Position numbers and translations under genes: made by a program. DNA of 64,000 bases from DALYLB01 sp033763135 (GTDB lineage: Bacteria > Acidobacteriota > Blastocatellia > RBC074): positions 33,048-97,047 of the forward strand of contig JANRKY010000370.1 in assembly GCA_033763135.1 (NCBI GenBank), read 5' to 3'. A model generated the notes under the pieces. It saw only the letters and a program-made list of their open reading frames with translations. It searched no databases and was not told the origin of the DNA. The stretch's first letter is position 1, and each line of letters begins with the position of its first letter. Positions 8,543-19,147 of this stretch are shown here, one piece after another.

Positions 8543-9397
8543 TCACCATTTCATGAGCGTCGAGATGGTCGTGACGACGGCCGGGTCGTCGGGAAAGATG
8601 ACCGGCGAAGAGCCGGTCCGCGCGGTGCGGTCGCCTTCGCGGCGAACCATGACCTTCACGGGGCAGCCGCAGGCGCTGTAAATGAAGGTCACCTCGCGTT
8701 CGGCGCCGTCGGGCCAGACATCGCGGGCGCGCGACTGGGAGCCCTGAATGAAGACATCGAGCACGCTCGCGCCGCCGCGGCCGCCGTCGAGTACGAAATT
8801 TCCGCCGGCCCCGTTGGCCAAATAGATGTTTAGGCTCTTCGGCCCCGCGGGCGGCTCGCCCGGATTGCCGATGCGGGCGCGCCAGAATGGACGTCCCGTC
8901 GGCCGAAATTTCAGCATGGCCATGCCGGGCTTCTCGCTGCTGACGTGCATGGAGATCTTCAATCGCCCCTCGGGCGTCGTCTCGCCGTGAGCGTCGAGGA
9001 TCGCGAACGTCCGTCCCTGCCCGTCATCGGGCTGAGAGACGCGCTCGATCTGCGCGACGGCCTCGGCGAGCGGCGGATTGTTGCCGCCGAAATCGAACTC
9101 CTCGGTCACCACCACCGCCTGCGCGACGGTCATTCGGATGGGCTCCCCCGACACGCCCATATCGACCGTGCTCGTTCCCGGCGCGGCCTGCCCAAGATTT
9201 GTGGCGCCGGCCGCCGGCGCGGCCTTGTCGGAGGTGAACCGCTCCCAGCCCCGGAAATAGATGAACGCCGCGGCCGCGAGCATCAGCACAATTCCCGCCG
9301 GCGCCGCGAATCGCTTCGCGCCCGCGCTCTCCGCCGGATTCGACGCCGATGATTCCCGCCCCGGCTTCGCCTTCTTCGCGTCTTTCTTGCTCTGCAT
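8543..9397 (-). CDS. Hypothetical membrane-anchored protein
   Basis: I do not recognise this 284-residue protein. It has a Lys/Ser-rich cytoplasmic N terminus, one membrane helix at about residues 33-50 (PAGIVLMLAAAAFIYF), an Ala/Pro linker, and a soluble exported domain of about 200 residues. The last third holds SACGCPVKVMVRREGDRTARTG, a possible metal or disulfide site. It lies 12 nt downstream of the small TPR protein gene on the same strand, so the two are probably one transcript. Confidence 0.7.
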   Translation of the reverse strand: MQSKKDAKKAKPGRESSASNPAESAGAKRFAAPAGIVLMLAAAAFIYFRGWERFTSDKAAPAAGATNLGQAAPGTSTVDMGVSGEPIRMTVAQAVVVTEEFDFGGNNPPLAEAVAQIERVSQPDDGQGRTFAILDAHGETTPEGRLKISMHVSSEKPGMAMLKFRPTGRPFWRARIGNPGEPPAGPKSLNIYLANGAGGNFVLDGGRGGASVLDVFIQGSQSRARDVWPDGAEREVTFIYSACGCPVKVMVRREGDRTARTGSSPVIFPDDPAVVTTISTLMKW

Positions 9398-9409
9398 ATC
9401 TCTTCTTGA

Positions 9410-9754
9410 TTATTCCCTGCAAAATCCCGCGTCGTCCGCGCTCGCCGCCCCGGCCAGCAGGCCTTCCATATGCTGCCGCGCCTTCCACGCGCCCGTGCGA
9501 TCCGCGACGGCGATGCCCTCGGTCCAGACGCGGCGCGCCTCTTCGATCTCGCCCCGGCTCAACAGCGCGGAGCCGAGCATCTGCCAGGCCGACGTGTAGT
9601 CGGGCTTGATCCGGATCACGTTGCGCAGCGCCTCGATCGCTTCCGCCCACGCGGAGAGCTTCGTGTATTCGTTCGCCAGCCCGTACCAGATCATCTCATT
9701 CTCCGGCTGGGCCTTCGCCATCGCGACAAAGGCATCGATCCTCGATTGGGACAT
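9410..9754 (-). CDS. Small TPR protein
   Basis: The 114-residue product is almost entirely made of tetratricopeptide repeats (IWYGLANEYTKLSAWAEAIEALRNVIRIKP, then AWQMLGSALLSRGEIEEARRVW). TPR units normally mediate protein-protein contacts. The start at 9754 (MSQSRIDAF) is chosen over an ATG 24 nt upstream because AAGGAGAGGA lies directly before it. It probably forms a two-gene unit with the membrane-anchored protein that follows. No signal peptide is seen, so it is expected in the cytoplasm. Confidence 0.85.
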   Translation of the reverse strand: MSQSRIDAFVAMAKAQPENEMIWYGLANEYTKLSAWAEAIEALRNVIRIKPDYTSAWQMLGSALLSRGEIEEARRVWTEGIAVADRTGAWKARQHMEGLLAGAASADDAGFCRE

Positions 9755-9774
9755 TCCTCTCCTTCGGAAATCAT

Positions 9775-9856
9775 CCACGAAGCCACACGAAGAAACGCGA
9801 AGGAAAGCCTCGTCTTCGCGCTTCTTCGTGTCTCTTCGTGCGGCTTCGTGGACGGA
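9775..9856. repeat. Inverted repeat, CACGAAG-word class
   Basis: The left half carries the words CCACGAAGCCACACGAAG and AACGCGAAGG. The right half carries TCTTCGCGCTTCTTCGTGT and GGCTTCGTGG, so it folds back as an imperfect 35-40-bp stem. It lies between the 3' end of the serine-hydrolase gene and the start of the TPR gene. The same word class recurs at 33198-33273. Confidence 0.9.
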
Positions 9857-9860
9857 ATTT

Positions 9861-11255
9861 TCATTTCTTCATGAACTGCAGATTCTTCACGCGGCCGCCG
9901 TTCAGGATCAGGCCGGTCACGCGGTTCGTCGCGTCGCGCGTGAAGCGGATCTCGGTCATGAAGGCCTTGAATCCGTCATTCCCCTGCGCGATGAGGGCGA
10001 GCCGCGCGCCCTTCCCGGGCCGAACCTGAAGCTTGCCGTCCTCCACGACGATCTGATAGGTCGCGTCGAGTTCCGGGCTGTAAAACGCGCCCGCATAGTC
10101 CGCTAATTGCGCGGGCGCCGCGGTCACGACCGGCGGAGGCGTCGCGCCGCGCGGCGCCTCCGCCCTTGCCTCGACCGGCTTGAGCTTGTCGCCCAGATAA
10201 AGATCCACGACCTTGCGCGCGAGCTGCGACGGATTGGCCGATCCCACATTGCAGAGACAGATGACCGTGAATCGGTGCGCGGGAATCCGCACCATCTCCG
10301 TGCGGAAGCCGTAAAAGGCGCCGCCGTGCGCGACGGCCTTCAAGCCGCGGTACTCTTCGTTGCCGAGGCCGAAGCCGTAGGCCGTCTCCTCGCCGTTGTT
10401 GAGCTTCATTCTCGCGAGCATGGCGTCGCTGAAGCCGGGGCCGCCGACGCGGTTGTCGTAGAAGTTCCGATCCCAGCGCGCCAGATCCTCGACGGTGGTC
10501 AGCAGATTTCCGTCGCCGACCGCGTTGATGTTCTTGATGAACTGGCGAAACCGTCCCTGCCCCGCGGGCGAATAACTGATCACCCGGTTCTTCACCACGA
10601 TCGCGCGATCGTCGTTGAAATGGGTGTTGGCCATGCCGAGCGGCTTGAAGAGATTCTCGTCGGCGAATTCGCGCAGCGATTTTCCGCTCACGCGCTTGAC
10701 GATCTCGGCCATCAACACGTAATTCGAATTGCTGTAGAGATACTTCTCGCCCGGCCGGTAGTTGAGCGCCTGCTGCCGCGCGATCAGTTCGACGGCGGCG
10801 TCGTTGTCGAACTGATCCTCGGCGCTTCTGCCCGACATCGCCATCAGTTCCAGATAGTCGCGCAGCCCGCTCGTGTGATGCACCAGATGATTGATGGTGA
10901 TGACGGCCTCGTATCGCGGCAGCGCCGGGATGTACGTTCGGACGTCGTCGTCGAGCGAGAGTTTTCCGCTCCGCGCCAGCAGCAGAATGCTCGCCGCCGT
11001 GAACTGCTTCGAGGTCGACGCGATGTAAAAGACCGACGTCGACGAGAGCGGAATGTTGTAATCGAGGTTGGCCGATCCGTATCCTCGCTGATAGACGAGC
11101 TTGCCGTCCTGAATCACCCCGAGCGCGCAGCCCGGAGAATCGGGCTTGTCCCAGGCGGCGAAGAGGCGATCGACCTGCGGCGCGAGCGGGTCCTGCGCCG
11201 ACGCGGGCAGCGCGCAGAGCATCACCGACACAACGATTCTGACCAGCAGTTTCAT
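9861..11255 (-). CDS. Exported beta-lactamase-family serine hydrolase
   Basis: A 464-residue class C beta-lactamase/esterase-like serine hydrolase. The start MKLLVRIVVSVMLCALPASA is a clear signal peptide and has GGAAGGAG five nt upstream, so a longer reading is rejected. The SxxK nucleophile is in YIASTSKQFTAAS, the YxN element in LYSNSNYVLMAEI, and the KTG-equivalent HGG in AVAHGGAFYGFR. A beta-rich C-terminal domain of about 100 residues follows. Such proteins act in the periplasm on peptides, esters or wall fragments; antibiotic resistance should not be assumed. It is divergent from the PQQ-like gene across about 74 bp. Confidence 0.92.
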   Translation of the reverse strand: MKLLVRIVVSVMLCALPASAQDPLAPQVDRLFAAWDKPDSPGCALGVIQDGKLVYQRGYGSANLDYNIPLSSTSVFYIASTSKQFTAASILLLARSGKLSLDDDVRTYIPALPRYEAVITINHLVHHTSGLRDYLELMAMSGRSAEDQFDNDAAVELIARQQALNYRPGEKYLYSNSNYVLMAEIVKRVSGKSLREFADENLFKPLGMANTHFNDDRAIVVKNRVISYSPAGQGRFRQFIKNINAVGDGNLLTTVEDLARWDRNFYDNRVGGPGFSDAMLARMKLNNGEETAYGFGLGNEEYRGLKAVAHGGAFYGFRTEMVRIPAHRFTVICLCNVGSANPSQLARKVVDLYLGDKLKPVEARAEAPRGATPPPVVTAAPAQLADYAGAFYSPELDATYQIVVEDGKLQVRPGKGARLALIAQGNDGFKAFMTEIRFTRDATNRVTGLILNGGRVKNLQFMKK

Positions 11256-11329
11256 GGGGTCTCCTTCCGAACGAGGCATGGTAAGATGCGACCGAAATTC
11301 CACCGACATTTTGCCACGAGGGAGCGAAG

Positions 11330-12604
<1,275 letters not shown>

Positions 12605-12629
12605 TTCGGGTCGCGAGGGTTCAAAAGTG

Positions 12630-12718
12630 GAATGGACAGGATTTTTCAGGATTCACAGGATACCGCTCTGACGGGCAATCCTGTGAATCCTGAAAAATCC
12701 TGTCAATCCTGTCCATTC
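12630..12718. repeat. Inverted repeat / bidirectional terminator, AATCCTGT-word class
   Basis: Left arm 12630-12661 (GAATGGACAGGATTTTTCAG and on) pairs with right arm 12677-12718 (AATCCTGTGAATCCTGAAAA and on). It lies exactly between two convergent genes, the PQQ-like gene and holB, so it probably terminates both. A near-identical element lies at 22309-22407. Confidence 0.92.
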
Positions 12719-12726
12719 ATTTTCGA

Positions 12727-13719
12727 TTATGTCAACGACAGCAGCAGCGCTTCCGTCGCGACGACGCGATTGACGTTGACGCGGAGACTGGCGCGGAGTT
12801 CGTCGAAGCGGCCGGCCCAGGCGAGGATGCGGGAGAGGCCGATACTGCCGGCGAGCGGGGCCAGGCGATCGGCGACGTCGATGTTGGCGATGGCGGCGGC
12901 GTCTTCGCCGGCGGCCAGATGCAGCAGATCGCGCAGCAGCGAGGCCATCAGATCGAGCTGTTTTTCAAACTCGTCGCGCTCCTTTTTTCCCAGATATTCG
13001 GCCGCCTTGAGAATGCGAAGCCGGTTCTCTCCGCCCGCCATCAATTCGAGCAGTTCGATCAGCGTCTTGCGATCCTGGCGATAGACGCCCAGGTCGAAGG
13101 CCGTGGCCTGTCCGATGCGTCCTTCGGTGATTCGGGCCAGAAGCTGCGTGTCGGGCGCGGGGCGCGGAAAGTTGGCCGTCAGATAGCGCTCCATCTCATC
13201 GACCGTGAGCGGGGCGAAGCTGATCCGCTGCGCGCGCGAGCGAATCGTCTGAAGCAGGGCGTTCGGTCGGGAGGTGATCAGCAGGATCGTCGAGGTCGAC
13301 GGCGGCTCTTCCAGCGTCTTGAGCAGCGAGTTGGCGGCCTCTTCGCGCAGCCGGTCGGCGTCGTCGATGAGGAAGAACCGCTGACGCCCCTCGCGCGGCC
13401 GGTAATAGACCTCGTCGGTCATGGCGCGCGTCTGGGCGATCTTGATGTACTGCCCGTCAGGCGCGATCGTCGTCACGTCGCCATAGGTTCCCTCGTCGAT
13501 CCGATGGCAGGTCGGACACGCGTCGCAACTGTCGGTCGCGAAGCCCTCGGCGGGGCCCTGCCGGCAATTGACCGCCTTGGCGAAGGTCAGCGCGAACTGC
13601 CGCTTCCCGACGCCATCCGGACCGGCGAAGATCAGGGTCGAATTGACCCGCCCGCCCCGAAGCAGCCGCTGCAGAATCTCCTTGTTGTGCGCATTCCCGA
13701 TCAGTTTCGCAAATGACAT
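12727..13719 (-). CDS. holB: DNA polymerase III delta-prime subunit
   Basis: The delta-prime subunit is part of the clamp loader. The 330-residue protein starts MSFAKLIGNAHNKEILQRLL; it has a P-loop-like GPDGVGKRQFA, a zinc module with CDACPTC, FFLIDDADRLREEAANSLLK (Walker B region) and TLEEPPSTSTILLITSRP, then the helical collar domain. An ATG nine nt upstream (MRGMSF) is also possible. The reading frame continues further upstream but without family similarity. It converges on the PQQ-like gene. Confidence 0.92.
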   Translation of the reverse strand: MSFAKLIGNAHNKEILQRLLRGGRVNSTLIFAGPDGVGKRQFALTFAKAVNCRQGPAEGFATDSCDACPTCHRIDEGTYGDVTTIAPDGQYIKIAQTRAMTDEVYYRPREGRQRFFLIDDADRLREEAANSLLKTLEEPPSTSTILLITSRPNALLQTIRSRAQRISFAPLTVDEMERYLTANFPRPAPDTQLLARITEGRIGQATAFDLGVYRQDRKTLIELLELMAGGENRLRILKAAEYLGKKERDEFEKQLDLMASLLRDLLHLAAGEDAAAIANIDVADRLAPLAGSIGLSRILAWAGRFDELRASLRVNVNRVVATEALLLSLT

Positions 13720-13915
13720 GCCCCGCATTTTGAGCCCAGCGGGGCCGCTTCTGCAAATTAACGATTGCCCCCTTGATAACCCCTGTGGTAAGTATCTCGT
13801 ATCAAAAACCCGAAATAATAAATGCAGTCTTCCATGCTGGGCGCGCGAGGCCGTGATCGACACCGGCTCGGCGTGATTCCCGATCAACAACGCGACCAAC
13901 AAAACGAGGTGTCCC

Positions 13916-15748
13916 GTGCAAGAAAGTCCTCTTCAAACCAATGGCCATACGAATGGCCTCCATGCGAATTCCGGCGCCGAAGCGGCCGAAGCGAATGGAG
14001 GCAAGCTGATCGTGCTGACGGCGCCCCTGACGGAGGCGATCGATCACGCCGGGTATTTCATTCAGATGGGAATGGCGTCCATGCCCATCTGGATGGAGGG
14101 CGTGATGAACAACAAATACCCGAACTGGCGGGATGTCGAATACAACGCCGACGGCTCCGCGCGGTATATGCCGGCCGGCGTCCGGCTGGTCGAAGCCTCG
14201 CTGTTGCGCGAGTTTTCGGCCGAGGACATCGCCTGCTGTTATCCGGACGACCTGGAAAAGTTCATTGGGCCGAACACGCGCGTCGTCGCGGTCTCGACGC
14301 ACAATCCGCTCGGGGTGACGTTCGCCGCGGGGGTCTACACGTCGATCTTCGGCACCTCGAAGATGCCGATCAATTCGCACTATTCGCGGTTGATGTTCGA
14401 CAAGATCAAGACAAACGCGCATCGCGCGAACTTCAAGGTCATCGTCGGCGGCTCGGGCGGCTGGCAGATCACGCAGACCAGGACCTTTGACGAGCTGGGC
14501 GTCGATTGCGTCGTCGAGGGGCGGGCGGAGTCCGAAGAGACCATGGAGCTTTTCCGCCGCGCGATTCGCGGAGAGGAGCTGCCGCAGGAGATGGAGGTCG
14601 CGCATCCGAAGGAGCGCGACGCGATTCTCGTGCCGCAGAAGCGCACGACGTTCGGCGTGGTCGAGATGACCACGGGATGCGGCCGCCGCTGCCAGTTCTG
14701 CGTCCCCGATCTCAACCCGCAGATCGACATGCCCAAGGACAAGATCATGGAAGCCGTCCACGTCAACATCGAGGGCGGCAACAAACAGATCAGTCTGGCC
14801 ACGGAAGACATGTTCATCTGGGGACAGGTGCACACCGAGACGCCCTTCTATTTTCCGAACCGCGAGGCGCTGCTCGATCTGTACGGATCGATCGTCAACA
14901 CGCCCGGCGTCGAACAGCACGTGCTGAGCCACTGCACCATCGCGCCTGCCGTCGTCGATCCCGTGCTGATCGAGAAGCTCTCCGACATGCTGCTCGACAA
15001 GAGCCCGCTCCATCTGCCAACGCTCAGCTCGCATCCGAAAAAGAAGATTCTCGCGCCGCTCATCGGCATGGAGACCGGCTCGGTCCGCATCGGCAAGAAG
15101 ATCATGCCCTCGAAGGGCATCCCCTTCCCGATCGACGAATGGCCGAGCGTCATCCTCGAAGGGCTGCGCATTCTCAACAAGAACAACTGGTTTCCGGTAA
15201 TGACGCTGATCGTCGGCGCGCCCGAAGAGACCGATGAAGACGTCATGGCCACGCTCGATCTCGTCTATGAGATGGAACGCCGCGGGCTTTTCGCCTTCCT
15301 CGTCCCGTCGATCTTCACGCCGCTTCACGATACGCGGATGGAAAAGAAGATGGGCGTCACCGAGACGCGCAAGCTCTCCGCCATGCAGTGGCAGTTGCTG
15401 ATGAAATGCTGGAAATTCAACCTACGCCACGGCCTCTACAGCTGGTGGGGCCCCATCGCCTGGCGCACCGGCGCCCTCGCGCTCTGGGCCTGGAAGCTCC
15501 GAAAACTGAACGGCCCCAATTTCACCTGGCCGCTCTTCATGTTCTCCGGCGCCATGCCCGAAAGCCTCATGGCCTCGATGGGCAAGATCTATACCGGCAA
15601 GCCTCTCCAGACGAAGTCCCGCAAGGAACTGCTGCAGACGATCCGCCCCAATCAATGGCAATATCTGCGCGAAGACTGCGGCGACCTGCCCGACGGCTGG
15701 AAGCCGCATAAACCGCTCAGCGTGCTGAAAGAAGAAGTGCTCGCGTAG
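13916..15748 (+). CDS. B12-binding-type radical SAM protein
   Basis: The 610-residue product begins at a GTG preceded by a GAGGT box. Residues ~50-200 resemble a cobalamin-binding domain (VRLVEASLLREF, VVAVSTHNPLGVTFAAGVY, FKVIVGGSGGW). The radical SAM cluster follows as TTGCGRRCQFCVPDLNPQ (CxxxCxxC). The rest has the TIM-barrel pattern of BchE/HpnJ-like enzymes (FPVMTLIVGAPEETDEDV). Enzymes of this class perform methylations or rearrangements on lipids, tetrapyrroles or natural products. No substrate can be inferred because neighbours give no pathway. The upstream 13720-13915 gap has no recognisable feature. Confidence 0.85.
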   Translation: MQESPLQTNGHTNGLHANSGAEAAEANGGKLIVLTAPLTEAIDHAGYFIQMGMASMPIWMEGVMNNKYPNWRDVEYNADGSARYMPAGVRLVEASLLREFSAEDIACCYPDDLEKFIGPNTRVVAVSTHNPLGVTFAAGVYTSIFGTSKMPINSHYSRLMFDKIKTNAHRANFKVIVGGSGGWQITQTRTFDELGVDCVVEGRAESEETMELFRRAIRGEELPQEMEVAHPKERDAILVPQKRTTFGVVEMTTGCGRRCQFCVPDLNPQIDMPKDKIMEAVHVNIEGGNKQISLATEDMFIWGQVHTETPFYFPNREALLDLYGSIVNTPGVEQHVLSHCTIAPAVVDPVLIEKLSDMLLDKSPLHLPTLSSHPKKKILAPLIGMETGSVRIGKKIMPSKGIPFPIDEWPSVILEGLRILNKNNWFPVMTLIVGAPEETDEDVMATLDLVYEMERRGLFAFLVPSIFTPLHDTRMEKKMGVTETRKLSAMQWQLLMKCWKFNLRHGLYSWWGPIAWRTGALALWAWKLRKLNGPNFTWPLFMFSGAMPESLMASMGKIYTGKPLQTKSRKELLQTIRPNQWQYLREDCGDLPDGWKPHKPLSVLKEEVLA

Positions 15749-15751
15749 CGC

Positions 15752-15852
15752 TACGAAGAGCGACGCGGCGAAAAAGAACGGCCGGCTTGGAGAGGATCTC
15801 TCCTGCCGGCCGTATTCTTTCGCCGCGTCGCCGTGTCGCTCTTCGCCGCGTC
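15752..15852. repeat. Inverted repeat / bidirectional terminator, GACGCGGCG-word class
   Basis: Left arm TACGAAGAGCGACGCGGCGA continuing AAAAGAACGGCCGG pairs with CCGGCCGTATTCTTTCGCCG and GTGTCGCTCTTCGCC. It lies between the convergent radical SAM and aldolase genes, so termination of both is its likely role. The same word class recurs at 24465-24540. Confidence 0.9.
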
Positions 15853-15861
15853 GCTCTTCGC

Positions 15862-16932
<1,071 letters not shown>

Positions 16933-17022
16933 TGTGGTTCTCCGTGGAATCTCTTGGGGTTGAGGTATGCAGTAAGGGGGATTCTAAACGGCGAATCACA
17001 GGGAGTTCAAGCCGCGCGCGGT

Positions 17023-17850
17023 TTATGCCCCGCGGAGGCGAATGATCGCCGTGTGGTCGATGCGGAGCAGCGGGCGCTCGTTTTCGCCGAAAACGCCGAT
17101 ATCGAGAGTGATCGATTCGTGGCCGCGCTTTTCGAAGGCATCGCTCACGTGGCCGCGCAGCGAGATCGGCTCGCCGTCGCGGGCGAGGGCGAAATGGGCG
17201 ACTGAGCTGGCCGTGTGAACCCACATGCCGAGCGAAATGTTCCGCATCACCAGCTCATTCGCCTGCGCGAGCCAGAAGGCCGGATGACAGACGGCGTCCG
17301 GGCCCGCATAGATCGGCGAGTCATCGACGACATCGGTGAGAAAATCGGCGGGCTCGCCGTCCATCCGCAGGGAAAAATCGCGCGACGCAAAGACCTCGCC
17401 GCGAAAGATCGCGGCGATCGTCGCGGGACGCGACGGGCCTTCCGAACGATGCGGATAGTCGCGAACATCGATCTCGGCGCGCTCCGCCGGCCCAGGATCG
17501 GCGCTCGCGGCGCCGACCGCGCAGAGCGTTCCCGTCGGACCGAAGAGCTGCAGATCGAACGTCAGCGGATCGAGGCCGGCGACGACGGCCTGCACACGAA
17601 CGCGCTCCTTGTCGTACACCGGCTTGAGAAATTTCGCCGACATCGCGCCGCGCGCCACCCAGTCGCGCCCCAGGGCCCGCACAATCGGGCGCGTCAGATA
17701 GGCATAGATTCCGACGCCCGGCACCAGCCCGCCCGCAAAGCCATGTTCGGCCGCCCCCGCGTCGCTGTGAATCCGGTTCTCGACGTCGGCCGCATAGTTG
17801 TGCGCGACAATCTCGCAGGGCGGCAGCGCTTCGCCCACCTGAAATGCCAT
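17023..17850 (-). CDS. Double-hotdog (MaoC-like/acyl-thioesterase-like) protein
   Basis: The 275-residue protein looks like two hotdog folds in tandem. The first half has GLVPGVGIYAYLTRPIVRALG and FLKPVYDKERVRVQAVV, typical of MaoC-like hydratase surfaces. The second has HPAFWLAQANELVMRN and WVHTASSVAHFALARDGE. The usual substrates are acyl-CoA or acyl-ACP thioesters, but no catalytic Asp-His pair is certain. Its ATG overlaps the stop of the upstream PLP-enzyme gene by one nt, and GGAGAAGAA lies before the start, so the two are co-translated. Confidence 0.75.
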   Translation of the reverse strand: MAFQVGEALPPCEIVAHNYAADVENRIHSDAGAAEHGFAGGLVPGVGIYAYLTRPIVRALGRDWVARGAMSAKFLKPVYDKERVRVQAVVAGLDPLTFDLQLFGPTGTLCAVGAASADPGPAERAEIDVRDYPHRSEGPSRPATIAAIFRGEVFASRDFSLRMDGEPADFLTDVVDDSPIYAGPDAVCHPAFWLAQANELVMRNISLGMWVHTASSVAHFALARDGEPISLRGHVSDAFEKRGHESITLDIGVFGENERPLLRIDHTAIIRLRGA

Positions 17851-18884
17851 TATTTCTTCTCCGAGGTTCGCGCCGTTGCGGGATGCTCCGGGACATAGAA
17901 GAGCGCCAGTTGTCCGCCCGTATGCCAGAAGAGCACGTTCTCTTCGGGCCCGATGTCGCCGCGGCGAATCCAGTCGAGCAGCGCGGCCATGGCCTTGGCG
18001 GTATAGACCGGATCGAGCACGATCCCCTCGGTGCGCGCAAGCAGGGCGAGCGCCTCTTCTCCCTGCGGCGAGGGGATGCCGTAGCCGTCGCCGGCATACT
18101 GATCCAGCACGCGGGCGCGCTCATCGAGTTCGACGCCGAGCATCTCGCCGACGCCGCGAACGATGCGTCCAACCTCGGCGCCGATCGCTTCGGCCGGATC
18201 GTCCGGGCTCACGCCGAGCACCTGCACGCCTTCCCAGCCGAAGAGCTGCGCGCCCGCGAGAATGCCGGCCTGCGTTCCGCCGGAAGAGCTCGAATGGAAG
18301 ACCCAGCGAATCGCCGCGTTCATGGCATCGAGCTGCGCCAGCGTCTCCCGCACACCCCGAACGAAGCCCATCGCGCCCAGCGGAATCGATCCGCCGAGCG
18401 GAATCACGGCCACCTTTCGCCCCTCCGCGCGGAGCCGCGCCGCCGTCGCGTCGAGCATCGCGATCCGCTCGTCCCGATTCGCGACCCGAATGGTCTCCGC
18501 CCCGAACCAGTGATCGGCCGCCAGACTCGCCGGCGTCAGCCCGTCATACCGCACCGCCGCCGGATTGAGCACCAGCACGCAGCGCAGCCCCAGCCGCGCG
18601 CAGATCGCCGCCGTCACCCGCGCATGATTCGATTTCTCCCCGCCGCACGAAACCGCTACCTCCGCGCCTTCCGCCTGCGCCTTCGCCAGCACATATTCGA
18701 GCTTGCGGACCTTGTTCCCCCCAAACCCCGGCCCCGTGTAATCGTCCCGCTTGATGAAGATCCGCGGCGCCCCCGCCCCCAGCGCCTCCCGCAGCCGCGG
18801 CAACTCCTCGATCGGCGTCGGATAATGTCCGAAATTCAATCGGGGAATGGACTCGAATCGGGAAAGGGCCGCGTTGCTCATCAT
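17850..18884 (-). CDS. PLP-dependent D-cysteine desulfhydrase / ACC deaminase family
   Basis: The 344-residue tryptophan-synthase-beta-fold enzyme has FIKRDDYTGPGFGGNKVRKLE, in which the Lys of GGNKVRKLE binds PLP, then CGGEKSNHARVTAA and HSSSSGGTQAGILAG for phosphate binding. Family members deaminate D-cysteine or 1-aminocyclopropane-1-carboxylate; sequence alone does not separate the two. It overlaps the hotdog gene by 1 nt. Tandem ATGs follow AAAGGACA. The upstream DNA is tandem-repeat sequence. Confidence 0.9.
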   Translation of the reverse strand: MMSNAALSRFESIPRLNFGHYPTPIEELPRLREALGAGAPRIFIKRDDYTGPGFGGNKVRKLEYVLAKAQAEGAEVAVSCGGEKSNHARVTAAICARLGLRCVLVLNPAAVRYDGLTPASLAADHWFGAETIRVANRDERIAMLDATAARLRAEGRKVAVIPLGGSIPLGAMGFVRGVRETLAQLDAMNAAIRWVFHSSSSGGTQAGILAGAQLFGWEGVQVLGVSPDDPAEAIGAEVGRIVRGVGEMLGVELDERARVLDQYAGDGYGIPSPQGEEALALLARTEGIVLDPVYTAKAMAALLDWIRRGDIGPEENVLFWHTGGQLALFYVPEHPATARTSEKK

Positions 18885-18908
18885 TGTCCTTTGGAAGTTG
18901 TCTGTAGC

Positions 18909-19147
18909 CAGTTGTCGGTTGTCGGTTGTCGGTTGTCGGTAGCCAGTTGTCGGTTGTCGGTTTGTTTGGCGCCCAGCAGTCGATTGGCGGGTGAATGATC
19001 GGTGAAGGTCCCTCGATCGAACGAACCGGCTACTGGCTACCGGCTACCGACAACCGACAACCGACTACCGACTACCGACTACCGACTACCGACTACCGAC
19101 TACCGACTACCGACTACCGACTACCGACTACCGACTACCGGCTACCA
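18909..19147. repeat. Heptamer tandem arrays in inverted orientation
   Basis: 18909-18963 contains TTGTCGG units, four in a row and then two more after a spacer. 19037-19147 contains the complementary type, first CCGACAA twice and then about twelve CCGACTA units with a 7-bp period. The arrays face each other and could form a long imperfect hairpin. The right array runs into the kinase gene and provides its last codons and stop. There are no unique spacers, so this is not a CRISPR. Confidence 0.95.

Noticed and set aside
18909..19147. Possible CRISPR array from regular repeats
   Set aside because: The period is 7 bp with no unique spacers, and no cas genes are present. It is a simple tandem array.
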